Assembly (NCBI RefSeq): GCF_003286085.1
Contig: NW_020825298.1
Span: 8,060,001-8,124,000 of the forward strand
DNA from: Drosophila persimilis
Lineage: Eukaryota > Arthropoda > Insecta > Diptera > Drosophilidae
DNA length: 64,000 nucleotides
Direction: 5' to 3'
The translations under genes and the position numbers were made by a program. The notes below the pieces were generated by a model. That model did not search any database and was not told where the DNA came from. It saw nothing but the letters and a program-made list of their open reading frames with translations. Shown in pieces: positions 39,576 through 50,108 of the stretch. Numbering within the stretch: the stretch's first letter is position 1; each line of letters starts with the position of its first letter.

Positions 39576-39780
39576 TGCCAGCTCATCAGACCAGAAATTG
39601 GTGCTTTAAAAGTATAACAATTTTAATCTCTAGAGAATAATACAAATCGTACAAAAAGTGGATTGGATAAATCCATAAAATCTAGCTTCAACAGATCCAA
39701 AGCCGAAAATATATTGCAAAACACAAAAGACAGACAAACGACGGAATGTAGACAATCGCCCCTCCATGCGAATGGATGTC

Positions 39781-41942
39781 TTACAACTTGGAGCGCAGTT
39801 CCTCGATGCGGCCTTGGGCAGAGCGCTGCAGGTCCATCAGTTTCATGGCAAAGCCCATGTTGCCCTGGATCTTGATCTTGCCCTGGAAGAAGGCCTTCTG
39901 CGGCGGCAGCTTACCCGTAAGCAGCTCGAACACATCCTCATCGCTGATGATGAAGGTGACATCACATTTTTCTACAACCAAAAGCGGGGGGAAAATTAAT
40001 TAGCGGGCCAAAAGGTAACTAAGTTCAGTAATGTATTGAACTTACGTGTGCCATTGAAAATGATCTTGCCTTTGCCCTGCTTGGCATCGATGACCCAGAA
40101 GCCAGTCTGTCCCTGGGGTCCATTGTTCACCTTGAAGCCATAGACGGCGCGCACCTTTTCGATCAGTCCATCCTTGTCCTCCTGCATGGCCTGTTCAAGC
40201 ACCTTCAGTAGAGGCGCCACCTTGAAACCATCCTCGTTGGTGGCCGCCTTGGCAGCAGCCGTAAGATTGTGCACCACATTGTTCGCCGCTGGGAAACCCA
40301 GGCGATAGAGAGCCACCACTACAGCTCCGCCCAGACCCAGATTGTGCTGCAGCGCCAGCTTGGCGCCATTCACCTGTCGCTTCTCAGCCAGGCCCCGCAG
40401 CTGCCAGCACAACTCAGCACACTGGGCCAGGCCAGTGGCTCCCAGAGGATGGCCCTTCGAGATTAGTCCACCGCTGGGGTTCACCACGAACTTGCCGCCG
40501 TATGTGTTGTCTCCGCGATCGATGAACTCGCCAGCCTTGCCCTCGCCGCACAAGCCCAGGGCCTCGTAGGTCACCAGCTCGTTGGCGGAGAAGCAATCGT
40601 GCAGCTCCACCACCTGCACATCCTGTGGCTTGTAGCCGCTCTTGGCAAAGAGACGCTGACTAGCCAGAACCGTCATATCATAGCCGGCGATCTTCATCAG
40701 ACTCTTGTCCGCAAAGGTAGATGCTGGATCGCTGGCCATTTCCATGCCCACGATCTCCACAGCCTGCTTCTCCAAGCCATGGCGACGTACAAACTGCTCG
40801 GAGGCCAGAATAGCAGCACCAGAGCCATCAGAGGTGGGGCAGCACTGCAGTTTGGTCAGCACTCCCTCGACCACTTGCGGCGACTTCATAATCTGCTCCA
40901 GAGTGTATTCATCGCGGAACTGCGAGTAGCTGCGAGATTAGATTAAAAAGATAAATACAAGAGGCTATAAAATAAAGGCTCCGAGAGTGCATACGGATTA
41001 TTGACGGAGTGTTTGTGGTTCTTCCAGGCGATCTTTCCAAAGTGTTCGGGCTTGGTGCCATACTTCTTCATGTGCTCCTTGCCAGCATTGCCGAAGATCT
41101 GGGCAGCCATGGGTCCAGGTCCAATTTCGGTAAGCTCTCCCATCTCGGTGATGTGACGCTCCATGGGGTTGGCGCGGTCAAAGTACTGTTGGTACATGAA
41201 TACAAGAGATAAGTAGATTCGTATAAGCTGAATTACAAACAGAAGGCGTTTCCTACCTTTGCCCCCAGGGAGCCACGCTCCATCTTCTCGAAGCCCAGGG
41301 CCAGCACACAGTCGGAGGTTCCAGACTCGATGATCTGCTTGGCCAGGTAGAGGGCGCTAGATCCTGTGGAGCAGTTGTTGTTCACATTGTAGACGGGAAT
41401 GCCGGTCATTCCGACCTCATAGACAGCACGCTGTCCGCAGGTGGAGTCTCCATAGACGTAACCGGTCACCGCCTGCTGCACCTCCTCGTACTTGATATTG
41501 GCGTCCTGCAGAGCCTTGGTGATGGCCTCCTTGGCAAAGTCCGGATAGCAGACATCAGCACGACGGCCGGGCTTCTCGAACTGCAGGCAAAAGAAGAGAC
41601 ACAACACCCATAAGCAACCGGTTTGACAATAAATAACCCCCCTAACGACTGCTAAAACCAGTACCGAGAGCAAGAATAGAATAATTCTAATCGGACCACT
41701 TCAGTGGGGGCAATGGCAATGCGATAATGATATATATGCCCCCGACCATTCGAGAGCAGTCAGATTAGTGACCGAAGTGCACCCCAGATCAAAGTCCAGG
41801 AGCGATTAACATCATTATTGCTCAATTTTCACTTGAACAAAGTCTTGGCAGTTTTTCCTTCCACAACCACTTTCTTTTACGTATTTCGTTCACACACCTT
41901 TGTCATTCCCACACCGACGACATACACACGGGTCTTGGTCAT
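39781..41942 (-). CDS. ScpX: Sterol carrier protein X: peroxisomal 3-ketoacyl-CoA thiolase fused to SCP2 domain
   Basis: Five exons: 41942-41898, 41580-41257, 41185-40995, 40929-40046, 39971-39781, giving 544 residues, close to mammalian SCPx (547). The thiolase part cleaves 3-ketoacyl-CoAs, including branched-chain ones, in peroxisomes. It shows the nucleophile motif [14 protein letters not shown] (about residue 90), [18 protein letters not shown], and [15 protein letters not shown]. The SCP2 lipid-binding domain starts at about 435 ([14 protein letters not shown]) and runs through [18 protein letters not shown] to [14 protein letters not shown]. The protein ends in SKL, a classic peroxisomal targeting signal. 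Intron 1 is long (317 bp) compared with 70 bp in its paralogs. Two SCP2-less paralogs lie at 50109 and 56925 in the opposite direction. In D. melanogaster the gene is CG17320, from memory. Confidence 0.95.
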
Positions 41943-42049
41943 CTTGGAGATGCAGGTACAAGTGCTGAGTGGAAATTAGCAAATCAGGTAAGATCGCTAC
42001 TAGCGCTTTAAGCCGAATGACTAAAATTTTAGTTGCTTAACGTAAATAA

Positions 42050-42190
42050 ACAGCGGTGTGACCTTTGATAAAATATACCACCGACCCGCAGAAAAATACT
42101 AAAATATACCGTCTCATTTTAAACGTATACCGAAATATACGAAATATTCCTCAAGGTATATAGAGTGGCGGTTGGTTTTTGAAATGAGGC
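42050..42190 (-). promoter_or_regulatory. Promoter block upstream of ScpX
   Basis: Contains GGTGTGACC (reverse Motif 1, 42055-42063), TTGATAAAATATACCACC, GCAGAAAAATACTAAAATA, ATATACCGTCTC and further AAATATACC copies (reverse Motif 6). The order fits transcription on the minus strand. Motif 1 lies about 115 bp before the ScpX start. Most of the block recurs at 46994-47255, upstream of Cap-D2. Confidence 0.65.
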
Positions 42191-42407
42191 TTTCCTCTCC
42201 ACCACGATATGATGGCTTTTATACAAATGGCGATTGAAAACCATTATATTGTATATATATTTATGTATTACTTAAACATCGTTTTTACTTTTTTCGGTAT
42301 ACGTGTTTGCTTATTAAAAAGATCTATGGAGAGACTATAAGTGTATAAAAATTAGAATTATATTGTGAAAAGTAGTTTGTGGATAAAAAAAGTGTGTAAT
42401 CCATTAT

Positions 42408-45400
42408 TCAGTCGCTATCACTCTCGGAGGCATCATCGGAGGAGCTCTCAACGCGGGCTGCGCGTCGACTGCGACCACCACGACGGCTGGTGGACCTGCC
42501 AGCAGGTGCAGCAGGGGCAGGCTTGCGACCCCCCTTCTTTGTTCGGTTGCCGGCGGCCTTGGTTCTGTTGGCCGTTCGTGTCTCGTCAGCCTGGTTCTGA
42601 CTGCTGTCGGCTCCATCGGCGGTGGGATCTTTGACCGCCAGGCACTCGGCGAGGCGCGTCTCGAACTCTGTGACGGCGGCCTTCAGCTCGGGCTTGGCCA
42701 GCTTATTGGTGTTGCTGATGATCAGGCGGAAGGACGCGTAGACATCGTCGTTCTGCACCTTGTCGCGGTAGTTGTGCATGTTGTCCATCAACTTATTGAT
42801 CGAACGCTCGTTGTAGGTCAGGAGGCTGAGGCAGTAGGCTATGTCGCGCCACTGCCGCTCAACATGGGCCATGGGGAAGCGCAGGCAGAGTTTCTCCACC
42901 AGCGACTCGATCTGGCGGTCCTTCTGGATGAGACCCAAAATGTAGGACATGATGATGTGGTACTTGTGCTCCTCGAGACGCAGGTTGGTGTCGCCCAGAC
43001 GCGAAATGATGTCGGGGAGCACGTTGTACAGGATGTTTGACTTATTGGCTATCTCCTTGAAGAACTCCTTGGTGATGCTCTGTATCTCCTCGTTTTCGTC
43101 GATAATGCATAGTGCCATGTCCGAGATCTGGCTCTTCACGCGTATCATCTCGTTCAGAAGGAGATGCGACAGCATCTTGACAGCCGTCAGCCGCAGCTCC
43201 GTATCAGTCTCGTGCAGCTGTGCGTAAAAGTGCCCCGTCCACGGCTCAATGATGTTCGGGAAGCGGAAGGTGAGATCGGACAGGCCCACCACCGTGTTGC
43301 ACTTGATCTTGATGTTTGTAGTCAAACCGAGGATGTTCATCAGGAAGGACATGTTTGACTCACAGAACCGCGATGAGACTGTCATCAGGCGGGCCAATGT
43401 GAGGGTCGCTGCCTGCTGAAGCTTCGGATGCCGGTACTCGCCCGGCTTCTTGCAGATATCAATGATGACGGGCGTCAGCCAGTGGAGCAAGCCGTTCGGA
43501 TCGTAAATCAGCATGTCCTCGCATATGGCAAGGATCTCATCGGCAATGCTATCCTCTGCTGTGGCCCCCACCAAATCTTCGTCCGGCTCCTGTTGCGGCT
43601 CTGCGGCCGAGTTGGACAAACGCTTACGCACCTCCATCGCCGAAACGTTCATGGTGCGTCGCAACAGCTGCTGCTGGGCGGCCTTCCTGCCAGCTTCTTG
43701 CGTACGTGTATCTCTCTCCTGCTGGGCTGTGAGCTCCTCGCGGTACTTCATGTTATTGTAGACATCCATGTCCAGGAATATCATCTCCTTGATGGTCATG
43801 TAACCGATGCAGAACATAAATCGCGACACCAGAAACACGGGCATACAAGTTCCAGGCGGTGGTCCCCCTGGGCTCTGGGTGCCCTGTGTCTGTGTCTGTG
43901 GAATGGACAGCGGCTGTGTGTACGCAATCTCTGTCGGCTGCGACTCCAATGCCAGTTCGTTTTCCTTGTCGGCATTCACTGGCGCGGCGGTGGCGCCCAG
44001 CCAGTTATGGTAGAATCGCTTTTGGAGCTCCTTGAGCAGGTCCTGGACCAGCACATCGGGGGACTGGCACATGCGGTAGATGTACTCCAACACGCTTGTG
44101 GCCATGCCATCAAAGTCCTTGAGCTTCTCGTGGAAGAAGCAGTCGAAAAAGAAGCGTATCACCTCCACCACGAACTTGGCGTCGGTGTTGTGGCGCTTAT
44201 AGTACTTGGCGTTGTTGTTGGCATCGATGCTATTGACCAGTAGACGCAGGCAGCCAGCGAAGAGGCGCGGTTCGCTACGTGCGCGCTGCCCCACGGCAAT
44301 GTCTTCGATGATCGCCGTGTTGGCGGTGACAATGCTGTTCTTAGCCTTCGATGCCATGATCAGCAGCTCGAGGGCGAGTCGTGCCTCGTTGTTTGTGGTG
44401 CCCTCCAGCTTCAGGGTGAAGCGCTCGAACAGTACCTGAATGACAAGGGCATCTATCTGCCCGACGTTCACCCACTCGGCCACCAGCGTCTCTAGCGACA
44501 AGTAGTGTCCATAATCGATTTCCTCGAGAAATTTCGAGAGATTTTGCACGACCCTTATGGCATGAGCACGTGCCTGCAGCTCTGTAGTAAAGAGTACCCG
44601 GCGATAGGCCTCGGAGACGGCATCGCGCTTCTCCTTGTCCGACGACCACACCAGCATCAGCATCTTCCGCATACCGGCATCTGTGCCGGCGATGCCGAAC
44701 ATGTAGCCGGTGGTGAAAAGGTCCACTGCCTCCAGGACATCTGTGTTTGTCTTGGACATGAGCAGGTCCTGCAGCTTGGGATAGGCACCCGTCACAATGG
44801 TGGTGTAATCGATGCTGTCCTTGAGGAACTGCACCGTCTTGATCTGTCGCAGCATCTCCTCGCTCTAAAATAGCGAAAGCTTAGCAAAATGATTCGATCT
44901 CTGCGCTGAAATGGAACCTACGCTTTGCTTGAGGCCTGCGGCCAGCAGATGGTAAGTCTTAAGCAGTTCCATAACATAGAAGACCTTCTCCTCGAACTCC
45001 AGCATGGAACTAAAACGAAAGGATTAATCAGAGCTCAAATAAAGAAAAATAAAAGGAAGCTGGTGGTGAGACTAACACAATTTCTTGATTTCCTGCCAGG
45101 AAGTCTATTTTGCGTACCAGAACCACGGCCTTCTTGTACTCCTTGTCACGCATGAGCGGCAATATCTTCTCCAGCAGTTCTGTGTCGCTCTCCTCCTTGT
45201 CGAAGTCCAAATTGGGAACTGCAATGCCAATGAAAGGATAATATTCGAAAGAAAGCGAAAGAAAAGATGATTGAAGTTTTACATTCGGTTAAATGCTCTT
45301 TAATTTCAGGCAAGATCTCGATCGCCCTTTCGCTCCATTGCTCATTGAGCCGTTCCTCCTCTTTGCGCTCCGCCTCCAGCACTTCGTTGAGCTTCTCCAT

Positions 45401-46929
45401 GATTTCTACTTCATTCTGGTGCTTGTGGAGGAGCTCCTCCAGCGATAGCTTGCTCGAGAATGGATTGCTCTCGAGCGTCGATTTGATCAACTGCATGGCC
45501 GCCTTGCGCACCAGCGAGCTCTTGTCCTCTAGCCGACCCACAGCCGCGGCCAGTACCTTTGTGAGATAGGTGAGCGGTATGGCATGTTGGGTCTTCAGGT
45601 GCACCAAAATGTGCAGGGCCTTGGTGCGCACGTGGGCGGAACCGTCCATGATGTGGTCGTACAGATGGTCTAGGAACTCGTTGCGCACCTCCTTCATTTC
45701 ATCGCTGAGATCCTCGGCGGTCAGGTCACTAATCACGGCATCGGCTAAGATCTGCAGAACGGTGTTGCGTAGCATGTGCGACTGGCAGTCGAGCAGTTCA
45801 TCGCTGACCTTTGACAGATGCGGAATGATGAGCTCTGGGGAGATGCTCGAGAACTCAGATAGGAAGGTGGAGAAATGCTTAGACACCGTCGTGTCCGCGC
45901 TATCCAGCTGAAGGGCCTCCACAATGCTCTTGAGCAGAATTTCGAAGACCTTCGAAATGCCGTACTCCTCGTGTAACGTCAGTATGCCGTTGGCCACCGC
46001 TGCGGCGGCGTGCTCAGTGCCGCGCAGGATCTGCAGTATGCGGACCGGGAAGGTCATGGCGTGGTTGAAGCGCTTAATGCATGTGCCCAAAATCTGAAAC
46101 AGGGTATCGAACACATGTCGGTTGTCGTGGCGCATCGGCGTGAGCTCCAAAGTGCGATAGCAAATGTCACAGAGCATCCTGTAAGACAAAAAATAGGTGG
46201 AACTGAACAACTGATCTGACCGGATCGTAATGGGTGTTTTCGTGCTCACGTTATAAAGTCCTCTTCAGCTATGGGTGGGGCCCAGAGCCGCTCCAGCGGC
46301 AACTGGAGGATATTGAAGAGCTGAACGAGAAATTTGCCGCGCTTTTCATCCCAGTCGGGGTACTGATCGAGGGCCTCAGGCTGCTTGCCGCGTTTCTTCT
46401 GCAAATTCATCTGCTGGTCGCGCTTCGCACGCTGGGCCACACTGTCGATCTTCTTGACGACGTTCACCTGCAGGTAGAGTGTCATCTTGGTGAGATTCAA
46501 ATGGCGGATGCGGTTCGTAGGCGGCTCTTTGTCTGCGAAAGTCTCTGTGAGGCTCTGGCCCAGCATCTCGACAGTCATGTACAGCAGGTCGAAGGAACGC
46601 ATCAGGTTCCGAAGGGAGGCCGTATCCGTGGCGTTCGACTCGATGACGGAGTAGTACGTGTCGAAGGTATCCAAAATGTAGAAGGCATCCTTGTCGTGGC
46701 TCACTTTGCGCTTGCACTCTGCAAAATGTCGGTAGTGTTAATCCAAGGTGCCTCTGTACTTCGGTTTGAACGCGTCGGACGCGCCAACTACCACCCGCTT
46801 ACCCAGCAGTTTTTCGGGTATTTCTTTGCTGCTGTACAACTCCTTGACGTAGTAGTGGTCGCCGCTGGAGTTGACCAGATCCTCGGAATTCAGTGGCAAT
46901 ATGAACTGAAAGTCATGCGTCTCCTCCAT
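42408..46929 (-). CDS. Cap-D2: Condensin I subunit CAP-D2 (HEAT-repeat protein)
   Basis: Six exons: 46929-46803, 46718-46250, 46178-45283, 45218-45077, 45009-44922, 44864-42408, giving 1392 residues, the normal size for CAP-D2/NCAPD2. It is a non-SMC subunit of condensin, which compacts and resolves mitotic chromosomes. The N-terminus (FQFILPLNSEDL, then YILDTFDTYYSVIES) matches the human start. The middle is HEAT-type helical repeat, e.g. HVRTKALHILVHLKTQHA and SLVRKAAMQLIKSTLE. The Cnd1 domain (about 1020-1190) includes HPKLQQAATLTLARLM, NTVVGLSDLTFRFPN and LRLTAVKMLSHLLLNEMI. The tail is Lys/Arg-rich, then acidic with SSSDDASESDSD. All five introns are short. Exon 4/5 is joined at GT/GTTAGT by inference. 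The gene ends 466 bp from the ScpX start codon. Confidence 0.95.
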
Positions 46930-46993
46930 TGCACAGAAAATGATCAACAAATATTTTTTTGCCGCGAAACAAAATGTAAGCGTCGCTATTCTA

Positions 46994-47255
46994 TACAGTG
47001 TGACCGTCGAGCCATTGATAAAATATACCACCAAGCCGCAGAAAAATACTAAAATATACCGTCTCGTTAAAAAATATACCGTAAATATACCGTCAGCTCA
47101 TTTTTGGACGCTAAAAATACCGAAAAGTATCAAAAATGCCGTAAACGGTCACACTGATTATATAGTGATGTGACTATCAACTTTCGATACATGCAATGTA
47201 ATATACCGCAGCGTTAGATAGATGCATATAGTGGCAGTTGTCTTTTTGAAATGGG
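46994..47255 (-). promoter_or_regulatory. Promoter block upstream of Cap-D2
   Basis: Contains CAGTGTGACC (reverse Motif 1, 46996-47005), TTGATAAAATATACCACC, GCAGAAAAATACTAAAATA, ATATACCGTCTC and more AAATATACCG copies. A forward GGTCACACTG follows at 47147-47156. Motif 1 lies about 70 bp before the Cap-D2 start. The forward Motif 1 on the far side could serve a second, outward start site, though no plus-strand gene follows. Confidence 0.65.
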
Positions 47256-47435
47256 AAAAATTGATTTATTATGTACTTATTATACTATAATACACACTAT
47301 AATTATCATACAAAAATTGTGTTGAACTGAAACAACTTTATATGGGGCATTGGGGATCCGATGGCCAGGATAAGAAGCGATTCGCAGTAAAATAGTTCAT
47401 TTTATGAGGTGGTCATGTTCTTAACACTAGTTCTT

Positions 47436-48350
47436 TCATTCGAAGAAACATTTATGGATCTCAAAGCTTTTTTTCAAGGATATGTTCTCCATTCTTAATT
47501 GGGTATTCTCTACGCGTAGGCATTCAGCCTCTGCTTGCAGCTCATTGTTTCTTTGTTGCAAAAACAAAATTAATGATGATTCGGACTGAGAATGGCTGGC
47601 TTCTTCCAAGCTATCGGACAACTGGTCTTCAATGATATATCTATCATTGTCATGACTTTCGGAATGTGTGGTTTGCTCCCCGCCATCGGACATTTCGTCC
47701 TCAACGATATATTTTTCAAATTCTGCATCTGCGGCTTGTTCCAATCGTGCCAAGCTCTCAGCGGACAGCAGACTATTCTCAATATTCAAGCTTTCGGACA
47801 AAGGCGGTTTTACTGTAATATCACTTTCTGTTTTCAGCTCCGGCTTTATGCGGCGACGATATCGCTTTTGCCATCTGCTAAACACAGGTCTGTGCAATGG
47901 TTCATGGCCTAAAATAAAATATATTCAATTAATACTTGCTCTTTTAATTACAAGTAGCACATACCCAAGTTTTCAGTGGGAAGACTTCCTATCCGAAGCT
48001 TTCCATTCACAAAGCATTCATCTAGGAAGTGCTTTACGCATACCTTGGCGCGCGTAGGCGCCCCACTTATTCTAAGATTCGCGAACCAATGTTGTCGATT
48101 TCCTTTGTGGACAAAGTATGTGCGCTCATGGCTTGAGCAGCCTTTTACCAAACACTTTACAATTGGTCTGAAATAAAAAAAATAATATTTCAATGCCAGG
48201 AATTCTAGTTCTGATTGCCAGAATACATCGAACGAACAATAAGACGCACGGACAGACTTGGCTGTGTAATTACACGTATATGTACGTCAAAGTATGCATT
48301 TACTGTTTCACGTACCTTACCCACTCCATTTCAAATGGATTATTTTCCAT
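47436..48350 (-). CDS. Small THAP zinc-finger protein with C-terminal coiled coil (copy 1)
   Basis: Three exons: 48350-48316, 48167-47965, 47908-47436, giving 236 residues. The THAP DNA-binding finger covers about residues 10-80: CLVKGCSSHERTYFVHKG, HWFANLRI, VCVKHFLDECF, then LRIGSLPT. This is the C2CH pattern (C-x4-C ... W ... C-x2-H) with the closing x-P-T. The middle is acidic, and the C-terminus forms a leucine-zipper-like coil, NELQAEAECLRVENTQLRME, ending SFEIHKCFFE. THAP proteins are sequence-specific DNA binders related to P-element transposase. Exon 1 (MENNPFEMEWVR) was chosen because the donor AAG/GTACGTG and the phase agree; it is the least certain part. The gene is a tandem relative of the next one. 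Confidence 0.75.
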
Positions 48351-48691
48351 TAATCTGTACTCTCTTAATTATTATAGTTGTATTTGCACTTTCCCTAGAG
48401 ATAAGACTTGTTTAGTTTATTTATTATTTACTGAAAAATTGTTCCTGTGTGTGTGCACTTAGGGAACAGGGTTGATTCTGTGTCGATAGTTGGGTTGCGC
48501 TGTAAAAATACCAACATTTAATACCGCAATTTAAAAATATTTAAGCGGCCATATCAACAAACATTTGTTTGTTATAATATATTAATATGTATTTTATATA
48601 TAATAACATATCACAATTATCATAATACAAATTATGGTACATTTATAATTCATTGCCGATAAATCCGTTATGCCATGGAGGATGTTTTTCA

Positions 48692-49487
48692 TTATTCGAA
48701 CAAACATTTATGGATTTCAAAACTTCGTTTCAAAGAAATGTTCTCCATTCTTAATTGAGAATTTTCTAAACGTAGGCATTCAGCCTCTGCTTGCAGCTCA
48801 TTATTTCTCTGCTTCAAATACAAATTTATGGATTTTAATGTTGACTCCGACTGTGAATGATCTTCAATGACATATCCATCCTTTTCGGAATGTGTGGACT
48901 GTTCCGCGCTATCGGACTGGGGATCTTCAACGATATATTTATCAAATTCGGATATATCCTCCTGGTCCCATCCATCAATTTGTTTGTTCTCTTCTTGGAG
49001 CTTAGCTTTAGCTTTTTGTATGCTTATTCTTTGATGTCTGCTAAACTTAGGTAAATACACTGGCTCTCGGCCTAGAATTAAAAGAAAACATAATGTAATT
49101 CATATATGTATGGACATTCATTTAATACCGCTTATAAAACAACTTACCTAAATTTTCAGTCGGAACGCTTCCCATCCTAAGACGATGATCCAACAAGCAT
49201 TCCGCCAGGAAATGTTTTGCGCACACCCTAGAGCGCCTTCGCGCTACCTTTATTCCCAGATTAGCGTACCAATATTTGCTATTTCCAAGCGGGATCTGGT
49301 ATGACCGCTTATGCCCTGAGCAGCCTCTTACTAAACATGGCCACATTTCTCTGAAATATAAAGAATCAATTAAAACTTAAATGCAAGAATATGTTTTTCT
49401 GTTCGATAATACCATAAATTGTATGTATGAAACTTACTTGCGTGCTGGCGAAACTTCGACGGGGTTGCTAGCCTGATTTAAATTCAT
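48692..49487 (-). CDS. Small THAP zinc-finger protein with C-terminal coiled coil (copy 2)
   Basis: Three exons: 49487-49438, 49350-49148, 49071-48692, giving 210 residues. The middle exon is 203 bp in both copies, with the same intron phases. THAP finger: CLVRGCSGHKRSYQIPLG, YWYANLGI, VCAKHFLAECL, LRMGSVPT. A shorter acidic linker follows (EFDKYIVEDPQSDSAEQSTH). The coil NELQAEAECLRLENSQLRME and the end SFEIHKCLFE are nearly the same as copy 1. The first exon encodes MNLNQASNPVEVSPARK and has no likeness to that of copy 1. Finger sequences have diverged much more than the coiled-coil ends, so the copies may bind different DNA but could dimerise with each other. Function unknown. Confidence 0.8.
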
Positions 49488-50013
49488 TTCTGTTTTTATT
49501 TATAACAAAAAGAAGCGCAGATCCGATCAGTTTGGTGGCCGTGGCTGTAGGTACTTCTTCCGAATGATGGCACCCTGACTTACGGACCGACAGACTGGCT
49601 GTGCAATAACATACATATGTGTGTGTTCCAGATTAATGCACCTGTACAGTTTTCTCCTTCTGATTATTCTACTTTTTTTATTGCTTTTTCCCTTTTTAAC
49701 TATTCACATAAAATATTTTTGTTTGCCAATTTCGTACACTTGCTTTGTGAGGCCGAAATAACAGGGTTGATTCGGCGTCGATAACGGGGCTGGCACATCA
49801 TAGAAAAAAGGAGGATAAAAAATACCAAAATGTAATACATAAATATTTCAATATTCACTGATTAATGCAATATGTTTATTAATATTGTATTATTAAAAAC
49901 ATTTAATCATAAATGCAAATGCAACGACAACATGGGCACCAAAGCAACTTTCAAATTTAGCTCCTTTAACGGGGCTGGCGTCAGCTGTTCGTTATCAGAC
50001 GGGGAAAGAAGCA
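49488..50013. other. Region between the THAP pair and the first thiolase
   Basis: No coding frame. The part at about 49720-49845 resembles 48440-48550 upstream of THAP copy 1: CAGGGTTGATTC, a GTCGATA site, then AAAATACCAA. The tandem duplication therefore included the THAP promoter region. The rest is AT-rich. Confidence 0.5.
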
Positions 50014-50067
50014 ACCGGTTGGATCCACCGTGAGGGTATATAAAGAAGAAACCGATTGGATCCACCG
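50014..50067 (+). promoter_or_regulatory. TATA promoter of thiolase copy 1, flanked by a 17-bp direct repeat
   Basis: TATATAAA lies at 50037-50044, about 65 bp before the start codon at 50109. ACCGGTTGGATCCACCG (50014-50030) and ACCGATTGGATCCACCG (50051-50067) flank it with one mismatch. This region is not part of the 6.8 kb duplication, so thiolase copy 2 lacks it. Confidence 0.65.
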
Positions 50068-50108
50068 CAATTTATTTCAGCGGCTCCGTAAGCAGAAACA
50101 CAGCAAAC

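Noticed and set aside
43428-44243. 271-residue plus-strand frame inside Cap-D2
   Set aside because: It is the antisense of the Cap-D2 coding exon 6, whose protein is clearly conserved. The frame reads as a shadow (Leu/His/Val-rich, no domain).
46234-47052. 272-residue plus-strand frame over the Cap-D2 5' exons
   Set aside because: Antisense shadow of exons 1-2 and the intron between them; no recognisable protein features.
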